Source: Ascaris suum
Taxonomy: Eukaryota > Nematoda > Chromadorea > Rhabditida > Ascarididae
NCBI GenBank assembly: GCA_013433145.1
Contig: CM024182.1
Span: 1,846,501 to 1,910,500, forward strand
Reading direction: 5' to 3'
Length of the DNA: 64,000 nucleotides
Made by a program: the position numbers and the translations under genes. How positions within the stretch are numbered: the stretch's first letter is position 1; each line of letters opens with the position of its first letter. Positions 12,660 through 32,440 of the stretch are shown here, one piece after another. Below the pieces are notes generated by a model. That model saw only the letters and a list, made by a program, of their open reading frames with translations, was not told the DNA's origin and ran no database searches.

Positions 12660-14925
12660 AAAAGAGACTTCTATAAAGTTTAAAAAGAAATTAGGAGAGA
12701 AAAACGATAAAGAGAAGAGATAAAATTAAAGAGTAACGGTGAAATAAAATATTGAAAATAAAAATCGAAGATGAAAAATGGATTAAATCATTTTCTTTGA
12801 ATTGAATTCGATGTTTAAATCTAAAAAGTATTTATGCAATAAGTTGAGTATTTAAATTCTTCGCAAGTATTATATGGGGCATTTTACTAACGCCGAGATT
12901 CATATATTCATAACGTTCGAATTGTCTGATTCAAACGTTAGATTTGCTATCGATTAGGAGGCGAAACGAACGGCTATTTTTCCCCTCTTTTCTTGTTTTT
13001 CCACGTCGCCTTTCTCCTCCATCTCCCCGACCTTTCCGCCTCCGTACATTTGGCGTCAATAAAGTGGATGGATATTGCTGCAAATATAGCTCTTATGTCA
13101 CCTAAAATCTCTCGCTAGGTGATAATTTTCTGCTTCTCTCATGGGAAACATCCCCAATTTTTAGGTTGCAAAAATTTGAAGTACGCGAAGTTCTTTTCCA
13201 TAGGTTATGTTCTAACTTTAAATGCAATGTTGCATGCTATTTTTTTGCAGAAGTTGCATTTTTCAGATAATTGCGCAATTATTGCATTGATTTATGACTC
13301 AAATTGAGAAGTTCATTTTGGCATCAATGCAATCGGGTGCTAGTCCAACATACTTTCACTTCCAGGTTTTATGCTTCAACGCGTAAGCGAATTACGTAAC
13401 TGTTAAATCGAACCTTAGATAATATGAGCAAATCAGAAACGTTTCAGCAGTATTGCTGAATGACGCTTAAATTCGACATCATTAAATCATCGCAGCGAAA
13501 AGGTGTATGATTTACCAGTATTTCTTTCATTTTAATATTCTTATAAAATAGGGTCAGGAACAAAGAAAATCCTCAGGTCTGCTCCATTAATCCATCGCTT
13601 CCTCCCCATTCCCTCCCCTTCAGTCTCCAGGAAACGTTAGAAGACTCCTTTTCTTTGATGTTCTCAACCGAAATGTATTTGCTGCCATCGTCGATTGCTG
13701 TACCTTCCCCTTTCCCCCGCAACCCTTGAATTCGCCCCCAATCCTAAAATTCCATTTGCAAACGATTTCAATTCAACAGCGTTCGTCTCGTTGAGAAAAA
13801 CACCTTTGTTTCTACTTAAAAATAGAATCAGACAATTTCAAGAACGAAGTTCATATGAATGCGAGTTCTTATGGTGATGAAATTTACGAGGAAAACTTCT
13901 CAAAAATGGTACCATCAAGAAAAGTTTTTTTTGCCAATAAGAAAGAAAAATGTATCTAAGTGGAACTCTCTAGGATAATTCCCATCAATAAAGTATTCTC
14001 AAATATAGTATGCTTCTTCATTCAGCGAAAATTGTTTCAACGAGATAATTGTCCAAATGAAGTGCAACAAAAAAAAAGGGTATTAGCCGATATGTGCTTC
14101 ACAAAAACATATCTATATCTTTTTCGATTTCAATATAGAAATAAAAATTCTAATTTGTATTTTTTTTTACTAATAGTGATAAATATGATTTTGTCCTAGT
14201 ATTAAACGTGATTATGATGTATAGATGTTGTATGTGTATTTTTATTAATTTCCATTGAGTTCATTGCATTCCGTTTTTTTTTTATTGATATGATCGTTAT
14301 GTTTCCTTTTTTTTTTATTCACTTTATATTAATAAAACGTTTTCTTAACTAATCAAATATAATTCTCTTATTAAATCAATAAAATAAAAATCATTAAATA
14401 AGGGGTTCAAAAAAAAATTTAAAGCTCAATTTAATGGCGTTGTTATTGCATTGAATCATAAGCGCGAGAACTTTTCAAAAAAAAAAAAAAAACTTTATTT
14501 TTTTTCCCCGAATATGAAGTGAACGAGTCAGAATATAATGACAATAAACTTCGGCTCATTTCAATAATATCACCAACTTACACTTAATGATGAGTCTTTT
14601 TTAGCATATAAAAATTCTGGAACAGCACAATAAAAAATTACATTCACTTATCTATCACAAAAATTTGCGAAAAAAAAGGGTATATTTTTGATAGCTGATT
14701 AAAAATAAGATTTAAGGAGGAATTTCTAGGAATATGCAAATTTTTTTTAAAAAGCTTTCAACTCAAAATTCATTCGAAATGAATATCGTTAAAATTTCTG
14801 CAAAAAAAAAATTGCAATAGTGAACAAAACGAAAATTTTTATGCAAATAAAAACAAACAATTCTGATCGCTTAGGTAAATACTGAAAATGTTTAATGAGA
14901 CTGTTATTATCATTGAAAATTTCAG
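12660..14925. other. Intergenic region downstream of gene A
   Basis: No gene is recognised. It contains AT-rich sequence, a moderately GC-richer patch at about 12950-13120 with pyrimidine-rich runs, and short open frames below 80 codons with no splice-site support. Confidence 0.5.
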
Positions 14926-15068
14926 CAGAAGAGAATGTGAAAAAATTATTGCTCCACAGTTATGAAGAAATATCCTATCATTTTTATGGATTGCTTGATT
15001 TCAACGAAAATTTAGAATCCAGAAGATACTCATGTGAGAAATTTTTTGATAATTTGTCAAAACATTGA
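14926..15068 (+). pseudogene. Exon-like segment downstream of gene A, possible relic of the A/B family
   Basis: A good acceptor (AAAATTTCAG, ending 14925) opens a frame of 47 codons that ends at TGA 15066-15068. The peptide includes HSYEEISYHFYGLL and ESRRYSCEKFF. The first phrase loosely resembles the end of the first gene A exon (ENYKEISSELKYHTR, followed by a Cys in the next exon). A second open frame follows at 15288-15473 on the same strand, with three cysteines, but the opposite strand is also open there (15117-15320), so its coding sense is uncertain. It may be a decayed third family copy, a small separate gene, or chance. No complete gene model could be built. Confidence 0.25.
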
Positions 15069-15473
15069 ATTAAAGTGTTCGTTTATTTATCAATGAAAAT
15101 GACTTCAGCATTTTCTTCATAAATATTTGTGCAAATCTCGATCGTCTTTTAAAAAATAATTCAACATCAAAACATCGTTTAAAGTTTTGTTATTTAATGT
15201 AAGTAATGCAGCATAAAAGTTGAAGAGTCCTTGCGGTGTTCCTGCTTTTTTTTTACACTGCAATATACTATCTATAACGTCGGAATATAGCATGTTTAAA
15301 GTGCAAAGTGGAATTGACAAAATTAGTGGAACGAGAGAAATTTATTCTGTCGATAGGAAATGTTATTTACATGATAATCAAAATTGCTATGAAATTTACA
15401 CTAAGCATTTATTATCGGAAATTTTACCTGAAAGAAGCACAATGGACTTAAATATACTAAGCACACCTTAAAT

Positions 15474-18400
15474 ATTGCTCAAAAGCAACCAACAATGAAA
15501 ATCATATCGCCATAAATTTCCATTGATACTTCTACTAAAATTTCCATAAAATTTCCATAATATTAAAATATAAGAGATTGATGAAATAAATTCAGAAATG
15601 ATAGTAATATAGTAATAAATTTTTTTTACGAGGTAATAAAAGTTCGATTATGGATACATTTATAAATACTTTTACACACCTTTATGAGATCATAAAGATA
15701 TTTTTATAATCGACGTGAACTTCAAACGAATAAATAATGAATGGAAGGAAGGTGAATGATCATCATAAATGAATATTTCATTTGTGCTGTTTGATGCGGC
15801 CTTTGAAAATCAGCTAGACGGTTTTTGATACGTGACCTATGGACGAATCGATTGAATTTTTAGTGACTATGATCTCTCTAGTTCGACGTGCAACAACCCT
15901 TTCCTCGATCGAATGGTCCCACTGGTGTGGTCTTTTCGCTGAATGTGACATCATCTAATATCATCTACCGTATTTGATGTATGCTCACAGATGTTCGCAT
16001 TTTACCCTTGTGATCGAGCATTTAAATTTTTATAAACTCAGTGGGCGTCTTCAGGATGGAAAATGATTGCCGCACCTATCTTTACCTCATAGAGAAACAT
16101 TTTAAGCGCTGACTGATCAGATATTTTAATCGCAAACCTGTTTTCCCACTGCACACATGCGAGAAAAATTCTCTCCCGGACATTGCAAGCAGCGGCAAGT
16201 AACCGTCAACTAATGACACTAAATGAGAGAGGAAAAATCTAAGTCAAATATGACCTAGGATAAATACAAAAAAAGAGCCTGAACTTGGGACGCAGTAGGC
16301 TTCATCGTACCGCTGACATTCCCAATGAGAACACAACGTCACTGTTTGGTATACCACGTTCCTCACCAGCAGGAGTCTCAGAATTTGAATTTCCAGTTCG
16401 TCAGTCATGATGCACCCTGGATACTCTCTCGCGACCTGACATCAAACTTTCAAGAAAAGCGGTCAATTCAAAACGAAGTTATCATATTTGCTTTAAATGC
16501 AAAACAAGATTTTGCGGAAAAAAAGCATTCATCAAAACTTCAATATAATCAAAGCACTATAGAAATGATTTTCATATTTAATGCTATAGAAATCACGTGA
16601 CAATCGCGCATCGTTATCAACAAAAAAAAAACGAAAAATTCAAAGTAACGTCATGGCAAAGTCATTGTCTCTTTATCTGCATATATGTTGGCGTTTATGT
16701 ATCTAACTATCCATCGAGTAGTATTAATTTGCAAATTAATTCACCATACTGAATTGCAATAAACGGAAAAATACAATGGAGTAAATGCGATAAATGCAAT
16801 ATTTCGATCTTGACAAATTAACAGCGCAAATGGCCATATTGAGTGCCATTTTTGGCCACTCATCGAAAAACTTACGTCATAAGTGGACAAAATACTTTTG
16901 TTAATACTCGTAGAATTCGCAAAATTTGAGCATTCTTCATAGTTTCGTTACCTTTTCAAGAGTGCAATGGCAACATATTCACTGATGCAGTGTGACGCAG
17001 CGAAAAATAGCATAAGAAAAGGCACGCCCGTTGGCGAGACCTTCACGGAGGCATCCGCACAGGTGGGTTCGTTCGCAGCGCTATTTGATAGCTGATGACC
17101 CCCGCGAGGATGAAGAAGCTTTTCGCGACCGTGGTGTCCTGTAGAGGGAAGTGGAGTCAACTTCTGAAAATCCCTCGCAGAGGACAGGAGACATTAACAA
17201 TGGAGAGGCTCCCCCGAGCTCCCGCATGCTTAGAAAGGTTGGAAAACGCTTAGATTTCACTCAAGAACTGCAACGGATCGTGATGGATTTTCGAAAAGTT
17301 GCACTTTTAACGTATCATTGCAACAGAACGCAACTCATTTGAAATATCGGATGTGCCTTAAGTTAAACGTCATATTTGCGTCAAATGTGCTTGCGAACAA
17401 TTTCGAAACGACTAGGATTGAACTTGGAAGTGTTACATGAGATAATTGTGGTGACACCTTGTTACGTTGCACTCAGGAAGTTACAGAGATGCGGAAGGCG
17501 CACAATATTCATAAAGTTCATTCTTCGCTAAAAAATGATAAAAAGTGGAAACGAACACGAATCCGTGATTATGAATATACTGCAAAGCTCGAGAAAGTGA
17601 TAGTTCAACGAGTTACTTCATAAGTCCTCATACTTTTCTTAGTGCCTAGATTACATGCAGAGTGCTGCCAAATTTCATGAAAAGTTAAACAAAGCTAAAC
17701 GAAAACAACGCCGGCTCAACTACTAACCGAGTTCTCGAATGAAGTAAACTCGAAGTACCAACCATCTCGACGTTAACATCTCGGATTTTGTCAACTCTGT
17801 TGGAATCCATGAAAAGCAAACGTCTCGTCAGTGCGATAGCAGCAATAGCGGCCGATAAACGCATCAACGGTCTCATTAATTAAACGTTATCCTCGTTGAT
17901 TCTGAAGTACTTCTTCAAGTATGGATAATCAGAATGCTTCAAGTCGCATATTGTGCCATCTTAGCTTCTCCGGAGTCAGTCGTCTTTCCCGGATCCGTTC
18001 AGATACCAGTGAATGGAAACCTATTATGCACAATATTCTTCACAACACTACTGATAACTTCCACTCTAAATTTTACCTATACTTTATCATTTTTTAGAAG
18101 AATATAGTTTACAAATTTTCTGATGCAGTAAAACATAATATACCACGTCATAAGAAGTTTTTATAGCGGAAAATATAAAATATATAACTCATGCAAATTT
18201 CCAATCTATAAATAGTATTATTGAATAAACGATGAAATTTTAGTGTTCCTATAGTATAATATATCCTAAGAAACGTACGATCACATATATATATATATAA
18301 TGATAATAAAATTTTCAAAATTCTCAATGAGATAAATTGTATTACTGTATTTAAAAAAATTACGGTAACTCAACAGCTCTAAGTTGCAAAATTTTGCGCT

Positions 18401-19149
18401 AATTACTTTTTATGCGACAGTGATCAAACATTGTTTCTTTTGTTATTTCTTACTCTTTGAGTTGAAGCTAAGTTGCATATCACCTATATATAAGACTACA
18501 ATTCCAGCAAATAGCATTTTTTCCGAAGCGAAAAATACGAGAAGTCAACAGATGGGGAGGAGTGGAAAAAGAGGGCGGTTTCTTATGAAGCACGAGCTTC
18601 TAAAGGTTTCGATTTTGTGTTTCATTAGATAACTTCCTAATGAGTTGGCAATTTTGTCGTTCATCGGAAATATGATTTGCATTTTTATAAGGAGTATATG
18701 CGGCTTTTTTGGAAGATCATGACCATCATTTTTGAAGACTTTTTTTGGAAGTTTTTCCTCTATAGCATTCATTTCGTCAATGATTCCAAATTGAATGAAT
18801 TTATGTTGGAAAATAAGAAAAAGTCTGTTGAAGACGTGATATTTTTTCGTTAATTATACTATAAAATTGTGCGCAAATGCAATCTTCAAAGATTTTCGAT
18901 ACGTAAGGCAATTGCCGATATAGTCATATGTGATTTTCTCCTTCATATCGCCGTTATATTTGTACATATATGATGGTAACATTTACAAATTTACATATTC
19001 CTTACTGGAATTTCTCGTTGAAATTATGCAACTAAAAATGGAATGAAGTTCTGAAAACATTTCATATTTTCTCAGCTTTAGTAGTATTTTACCTTGTAGT
19101 TCTATTAAAACCGGTTGTTTTCTCTGATTGCATAAAGACGAATGAGCGG
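15474..19149. other. Gene-poor region with a GC-richer island
   Basis: No gene is firmly supported. Around 16950-17900 the sequence becomes GC-richer and several frames are open on both strands. The clearest is on the minus strand, 17876 down to about 17725: a start codon, an Ala/Ile-rich N-terminus (RLSAAIAAIALT) and a GTTAGT donor after SRTR, which could be a first exon with a signal peptide. A matching second exon was not identified. Confidence 0.4.
17724..17876 (-). CDS. Candidate first exon on the minus strand, unrecognised
   Basis: On the reverse strand an ATG at 17876 opens a frame MRPLMRLSAAIAAIALT, which resembles a signal peptide, and continues with LLFMDSNRVDKIRDVN. About 50 codons in, the sequence ACTCG|GTTAGTAG gives a credible donor. 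Upstream, a CTTCAG could serve as the acceptor for the 5'UTR. The next exon would lie below 17700, where a GC-richer stretch at 16950-17250 is open in several frames, but none could be joined with confidence. It could equally be a chance open frame in a GC-richer patch. Confidence 0.22.
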
Positions 19150-21770
19150 GAAGTGATCTAGAAAAATAAATGTGTGGAAAAGCAGTGGAATGTGAGATGA
19201 AGAGAAATCGAAAACGCAATGGTGCAGGCAAGAAAGAGAAATGGGATTGAAAATGAAATGAAAAAGGAAATTGAATGAAATATATGGTGAAGTGGAATAA
19301 GAAGTGACATGCTAGAGGAATAAAAGTGAAAGAGAAAATGAAATGGAAAACGAAATGAAGTGGAATGAAAAATTGGATGTAGTGGAATATGGAACGAAAG
19401 ATGAAATGGAATGGAAAATTGGATGGAATAAGAGACGAAAGAGCATGGGAAATGAAATAGAATGGAATATACAAAGAGATGAAACATCGAATGGAATTAA
19501 TAATGCAAGAAAATGGAGTAGAATAGAAAAGAAATAGAGTGGAAATGAGATGGAATAGAAAATGAGATAAACTAAAACATAAGTTATAAAATGAGAAGTG
19601 ATGCTGGGTGGAAAAGGAAGTGAAACGGAAACTGGAATAGAATACAAAAAGTAGAGAAATGGAGGATGGAATGGAAAATTTAACTGAATATAATAGTTGG
19701 TAAAATGTTATTGAAAATATAATAAAATGAAGAATGTAATAGACAGGAAAATAGAGTGAAATGGAAAATGAATTGAATCAGAGCAAACGAAGTAGAATGA
19801 AACTGAATCAAATCGAATCGAATCCAGCTCAGTCAAGTCGAATCATACAGGTCCGAAAAGGAAACGAGTCGGGCAAAGATGATAATGGAATCGAATAGGA
19901 TTAGGTTGAACTGATCGAGCTAAATCGATTGCAGCCGGTTTCACTGAAGCTGAGTTGAACCGGAACGAATCGGTTTGAGCCAAAGCGAGCTGAATGGAAT
20001 CCAACGGTATCTAGTCCAACTCATCTGAAGCAGGTCAAATTGAGTCGAGCTGAATCTAGTGGAATCGAACCGGAAAAGATCAAACCCCAGTCAGATCGAA
20101 TCGATCTTAGCCGATCAATCCGACAAAAACGAATCGAATCTGGTTAAACTCAATAGAACTCAACCGACTCGGATTTGATCCATTAAATTGAGCTTACTCG
20201 AACCAAACAGTATTTGATCAGATCTAGGCGAGTCCAACTCAATCGATATAACCGAATGAAGCGAGGCCATGCACACTCCAATCAAATTTAACCCATTCAA
20301 ACTGAGCCGAGTCTTGTTAAATCCAATCCAGTTCAACTCACTCGTATCGAATCAACCCGAAGTGATTAAATCGAACTTGTCCGAATCGAATTCCTTCGAA
20401 AGCAGTCAAATCCAATCAAATCTACTGAAGTTCTCTGGATGCACTCAAAACGGAACCGAACTGAATCGAAAGAAATCCAGCTGGCTTGGTCTCTTGGATT
20501 TGTTTGGATTAGATTCGTGTGGATTCGACTGAATTCTTTTGAATTCGGCTCGGTTAGACTCCATTACGTTAAATTTGATCTAATCTGATTCGACTGCGAT
20601 CAGCTTCATTCGATCAGATTTGATTGAAATTCGGTTTGAATGAGCTGAACCTTATTAAGTTCGATTCGATTTTATTCTATTCTTTCAACTCAATTGAAGT
20701 AGAAACGATTCCACCCGACTCGGCTCAATCCGATTTAATTTCTTCCGATCTGATTTGATTTGGATAAATTTAATTTGCTTCGACCTGTTTAGAATGGATA
20801 CAATCTAATCTATTCGATTGGATTCGATTACACTCTGCTGGGCTTGTTCAAATTTGTCGATGATTCGACTCGATCAAATTCGATTAGATTTAAGTGGGTT
20901 CGTCTCGATCTGGATGGATTCAGATGGATTCAATTTAATTCATTCGGAATCAGCCCGGATGTATTCACTTCAGTCAGATTCAGCTGAACTGAATAGGATT
21001 GGAGTCAGTCAGCCGGATCGACCCGATCCGATTCTGTTCAGCTCGATTGGCTTAGAGTGAACAAAAGTGAGTTGGACTGGACTGGATCGGAATGAGTTGA
21101 ATTCGTTCGATTCGGCTAAGTTGGATGAGGAAACATTCAATTCGATTCGGTTTGATCCTTTTGAACTGCATTCGACTGTTAGATTCTATCAGGGATTCAA
21201 CTGGATTCGACTGCATCCAATTAGTTTCGAGTAGATTAGTTGGGTTCTATTTGATTCGAGTGAAACCGAATGAACTTGACTAGACTCGATTCGATTCGAT
21301 TCAACTTTCTACTGGATGATTCCATTGGCCACTGCATTCAATTCCCCGACTGAATTTCACGCTACTGGCCTCTGCTTGATTCATCGGATATGACTTGCTT
21401 GATGAAGTCGATCCGACTAGGTTTATTTCGACAAAACTCAGTTTGCTTGGACTCGATTCGATTGAATTGGATTAGCTTTGCTTCTATTTGGTCTGTTTGG
21501 GTTGATGATTGGGTTCGAATAAAATGGAATGGACTGGACTGGAATCGAATGGAATGCAGTTAGTTGAATTGGAATGCAGTTAGTTGTTATGAAATGCGAA
21601 TGAGGCCGAAAATAGAGGAGAATGGAGTGGAATGGCATAGAATTGAACGTACCGGTCTCGAATATAATGGAATCAAGTAAGGCGAGATAGAATGGAATTG
21701 AATCGGATGGAATGGAACTCATTGGGGTGGAATAAAATCAAATGGAATGAATAAAATGAAATGAAATGGT
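19150..21770. repeat. Degenerate pentamer satellite with two strand-sense flips
   Basis: About 2.6 kb is built almost wholly from degenerate 5-bp words. From about 19150 to 19850 the plus strand is a GGAAT/GAAAT-type array (ATGGAATGGAA-like). To about 20480 it is GAATC/CGAAC-type. It then switches to the complementary sense, GATTC/TTCGA-type, until about 21480, and finally returns to GGAAT-type until about 21770. Long open frames occur on both strands here (up to 163 codons, rich in F, H, S and I) only because the period-5 repeat avoids stops; they are not genes. It resembles GGAAT-type simple satellites of other animals in form only. Confidence 0.85.
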
Positions 21771-27869
<6,099 letters not shown>

Positions 27870-29425
27870 CCTACAAGGTCGACACCACTATAATGCACTC
27901 TACAAATGTGAACTGCAACGAAATAACGCATTTACGTTCACTCGCATAAAAAATATTACGCTTGTATTTTTCATTTCCGTCACGCTTAATCTATTATTGT
28001 CATGTTGGAAAAAGTTTTCATGCCAGAATTTGTGGAAAACTTTTCCACGAATCGACTTCAGATGGACATGAAACGCACATAAATGAATAATTTGGCTTTC
28101 TCAATAAGTCTCTTCTGCTTTATGTGATGGATTTTTCCATGTTCACAGTATTATTTGAATAATTTGTATCGCTCGATGGGAATAAAACTTCAACGAGATT
28201 GATTTAATTATGAAATTTTCGAATAAAATTCTCTTTCTGAAGCATTTAGGACACCATTAAGTGAATTATGCACAACAGTATAGTAGATGAATTCCATAAT
28301 GGGAATTAGATGATAGAAATGAACAATTCAAAAAGAAATCAAATGTGTTTTGCATAAAATAGGATAGAAATCTACTTATATTATCGAAGATATGAACAAT
28401 TTAGAGTTACTCGTTTTCTTTTTTTGCATTCAACACTGTCATTGACAACCGGTTCGCGATGAATTGCCGTCGAAAAAAGTGCTTCCCCTACGAAAACACG
28501 CCACTTAGAGAGTACAATCGCCCACGTTAGTGAACGAGTCCACATCTCTGTTGGAAATACATTCCTCCGGCCTCGTCGATTCCCCATCGCTCTTATTTCA
28601 TTCCGTAAATCCATTGACTTGTCAAGAAGAGGTTTTTTTTGTTGAAAATCTAGGTCTGATTAGTGCATTTTTATGTCTCGTCCTTTATAAATCATTCATA
28701 ATATATCTAAAGATGGTTATTTCTTTGAAAAGATTTCTCGGTTGTTGCCTTGGAAATAAGATAAAAACTAGCGAAATCATTGATATAGGCCATATGAATC
28801 AATTTATTTCTCACTCATGAGAAGTCCCAATCCATCATTCTCAATGAAGTTGGATCCTTGGATTTCACTTTATTCAATCGGGCGGGTGAATGAAGAATTT
28901 TGGACGCGCATCGACTATGACGAACGTAATAGATAATAACTAATGTTGCTAACCTTCTATGTGGATAGAACTATCGACGTGAGATGTGTATTTGGAGAGG
29001 AAAAATTGATTGCCTAAACACAACGATTATTTAATTATTCATCATTGAAACAAGAATTTATAATGTTGATAAGAAAGGTGAATCCCTCAAGGTGTTGCAT
29101 AATCAATACCAAACAATTACCTAAATAACCCCTACAGGTGATTTAAGCAAGATGATAATAACCGCAATTAAGATGAGAGGTAGTGCATTCAAAGAACTTC
29201 GATTCAATGGCCGATCTATGCCATTCGAGGTCGATAACCTTTTCTTTGTTCAGTTCATAGTTTTATTTCCTCTTCGCACACAAACCGTTCTCTTTTAACG
29301 AGCAAATTCTACAGTAAAATAGTTGTGTCGATGTCGAACATTTCAGATCGTTTATGATCCCATAGATTCTAGTTTTTTTTTTGACTACTATTTTCAATAG
29401 TTATAACTTTATCTATTTTAGGCAG

Positions 29426-29515
29426 AATAGAATATAAAAGAATAGAATAACAGAATAGAATAGAATAGAATAACAGAGCATAATATAACAGGATAGAATA
29501 GAATACAATAGAATA
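29426..29515. repeat. GAATA-type simple repeat
   Basis: Imperfect repeats of GAATA and AACAG (GAATAGAATAGAATAACAG-like) cover about 90 bases. They are a short relative in style of the pentamer satellite at 19150-21770, though the word differs. Confidence 0.8.
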
Positions 29516-30799
29516 TAATCATCGATTAATTCGAAAAATTAACGAACGAAAAAAGATATTGAGATGGTGAGAAATCAATGCCAACGCTTATTTGATATGA
29601 TTTGGCTACGAAATTCTCATTTCCTTTGTGGATTCCAAACGCTCGTATGTTGGTTGGTACTTTGAAGTTGGCTACTATAATTTAGATGCAGAAAATAAAT
29701 ATTAGTCTGTAGTTTTTGCAAGAATTTGGCAGAATTTTCATGAGATGTTTATGTGTTTGACTGTGATAAAATGATAAAACATACCCTTAAAATCTCAGAC
29801 TTTTTTGAAAAATTTTAATCAACAAATAGGGAATAATTTTGGGATCTGTTATTAGTGAAAGGCGCTAGATTCTATGGAAAGTGTTAAGTATGAAGAAGTA
29901 CTTTTATAGGGAAAGTAATTAGCACTATTTACTACTGAAGGCATTTTTTATCGGATCTAAGCGAAAAAAAAAAAGCAAAAGAGAGAATTTAATGAGTGGT
30001 TTTTCTTCTTCATAGTGCATCGAAAACTTTTATCTGTTCATATTTCTATGATTGAATTTTTCACTACGCATTTGCTCACCTAAGAATTTTTTTCAAAAAT
30101 TCTGATGGAAAAGTTTGTGGAAAATTCAATTTTGATTGGAAAAATTTTCTCATTTTATTGATTATTAACTTCTTTGATGATGATTCTTTAGGCAATTTTC
30201 ATAAAGTGATCGCCTATTTGCAGCAATTTTTTTTTTTCTTTGCTTCGAAAAAATTTTCTCAATTTAATTGGACGATGCAAAACTCCGATTTTCTAATTTT
30301 TAAAAGAATCATATTTTTGAGCGCAAAAGAGCGTTTTCGTTGAGGAATATTTTTTTCGAATTCCTATCGGTAAAATTTTCCAATCGTATTTGATAAGTTG
30401 AATTTTTTTTTTTCAAAAGCAATGCACTATATCGATCGACAATTGATATATAGAAAATTCTATAGATCTTTAATTGAGGAAAAAATAATCAATGCATAAT
30501 TTGCAACCGTTTGCAAATAAATCTATTGCCTCAACACATTTCGTGGAAATTTTCTTAACCCGAATGCAATAGATCACTATGAAAGTTTCTCATTAATATA
30601 TCCTCCAAGTTGAGCGATCGTATAGTTATTCACTTCTTACTCCACGATTTTTTCAATTCTCTTCATAGAGAAAATTGAAAAAAAAATAATTGAAAACGAG
30701 CCTATATTGATTGATAGTCTATATTACATTGAGATTTTCATAATAAATCACACTAATGACGAATTTTTAGAATTGTTTTAATGATTAGTTTACCTTAAT

Positions 30800-30922
30800 A
30801 AAATTAAACAGTATTTACCAGTACAGTTATTAGTTATAACTAAACAGTACTAGTATACCTTAATTATTAGTTAAACAGTTATTATTTACTAGTATAACTA
30901 AACAGTACTAGTATAGTTATTC
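30800..30922. repeat. Short degenerate tandem repeat (AAACAGTA/ACTAGTATA)
   Basis: The words TTAGTTA, TAAACAGTA and ACTAGTATA recur two to three times in order, giving a locally duplicated unit of about 60 bases. No function is visible. Confidence 0.7.
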
Positions 30923-31644
30923 ACTTATAACAGCATTTGATTAATACTTCACATTTGAAAATGCTCGAAAAGTTTGAAATGAAAATTTAATCGCTTTTTT
31001 TTTTGTAAAGTCTAAAAAAAAAATTCATTTGTCATTCTCCTAGTCAATTCATCTTTCTTGTGAGATATATGAGATCTATGAGACCTCTCGATTTTTTCTC
31101 GAATTTGAGAGTCTCTTCTAGAAATAATTGAAAAACCATAACCCCGGAAACTAAATGGTGACAGATAAATGCGATATCGTTTTGCATTATACGCATTCAT
31201 TGGAAATAGTTCAGTGGTTTAACTCTTCATATTTCGGCCATCAGCGCATTTCGGCAGTCATTAACGAATCCCACACCGCCACTTTCCCCATAGAAACTTA
31301 TAAATACGCAAGCACTTCTCTATTGCGTGTATGTCCAGTTACAATACCTCTAGGATAGCCACTGTCCATCAAGTATGTTATGATTTATATTGTAATAACA
31401 CATATATTTCTTTATTGCTATCATAACCGTTAATTAAATGCGTTATTCACAACTTATTTCCTTCATCGCCTCAAATACTTTCCATCTTATGGAATGATGA
31501 TGTTCTTTTTTGATATTTGTACAGTTAACATTCTACCTTAATTCTTTTAACCTAAGCTAATGTATGAAAAAAATCGTAATATAGGCGAATATTTCGATTA
31601 TTTTTGAAAATATTCTGGGATTGGATTTCTTTTTTTATGATTTT

Positions 31645-31955
31645 AAAGGGCAGGAGTCGATAAGCGTCTGTCAATATCGATATGCAAGAGCATAAGCGAA
31701 CTAGAAGAAGTAGTTTATGGGGGAGTACCAAAGCGTAACAACGAGTAGAACCAAAAACATTCAAACGAGCCGAAGCCCGACTTATGTACGCGTGATATCA
31801 TCTGAGCCGGCACAAGAACACATAGATGGATCAGTGATATCGTGTAAAACACACTGAACGAGAATCGACTATACGAGAAAATATGATTACTGCGCTATTT
31901 AATCACGAGTAGTTGTGTTGAGTTGGTTCTTCGGTGCCATATCCAGTACCGACTA
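31645..31955 (+). repeat. Dispersed repeat, copy 2
   Basis: Aligns with 7950-8310 and 47515-47870 in the same orientation. It shares with copy 3 the phrases ATCGATATGCAAGAGCA, GAGTAGAACCAA and GAGTTGG(T/C)TCTTCGGTG, and with both copies AATCGACT(A/G)TACGA. It is more diverged than copy 3 in the CAGATATCGCCTGGG part. Confidence 0.65.
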
Positions 31956-32376
31956 ATGGGCGATCATTCATAATAAAACTGACTTGCGCAACGCTTTCAC
32001 TCATCAGAACTACAAATAGCGACAGTATGGTTGGTTGGCGTAAACTAGAATTAAATTTAATCATAACATTAGATGCCATAATAGAATCGATAAACTCTTA
32101 TAAATTGCTGTTTTTTTTTCAATTTCAATTCCAATGAATCTATAAATTGAGAATGTTTTCTTTATAAGTGCTGCTGTAAAAATTTTGACTGTATCAGATA
32201 TGTTGAAGTGACGCTTTTTTTTTGGCAATATGGAGAGAACTAGTTTTCATGCAGAAATTCTATGACGCATTTTGCGATAAAATTGTGCTGATGGGATCCT
32301 TTTAATTGCGATCGATTACGAATGTGCTCCAATCGTATTCAATAAAACGGATTCAAATTTTTATTCAACTTGTCTA

Positions 32377-32440
32377 TTTGTTTGTTTGTTTGTTTGTTTG
32401 TGTTTTGTTTGTTTGTTTGTTTGTTTGTTTGTTTGTTTTT
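32377..32440. repeat. (GTTT)n microsatellite
   Basis: Tetranucleotide TTTG runs about 60 bases with one interruption (TGTGTTTTG). Confidence 0.95.

Noticed and set aside
18983..19647. Overlapping open frames of 98-163 codons on the minus strand rich in Phe, His, Ser and Ile
   Set aside because: They lie in the pentamer satellite, where the repeat avoids stop codons in several frames; composition follows the repeat.
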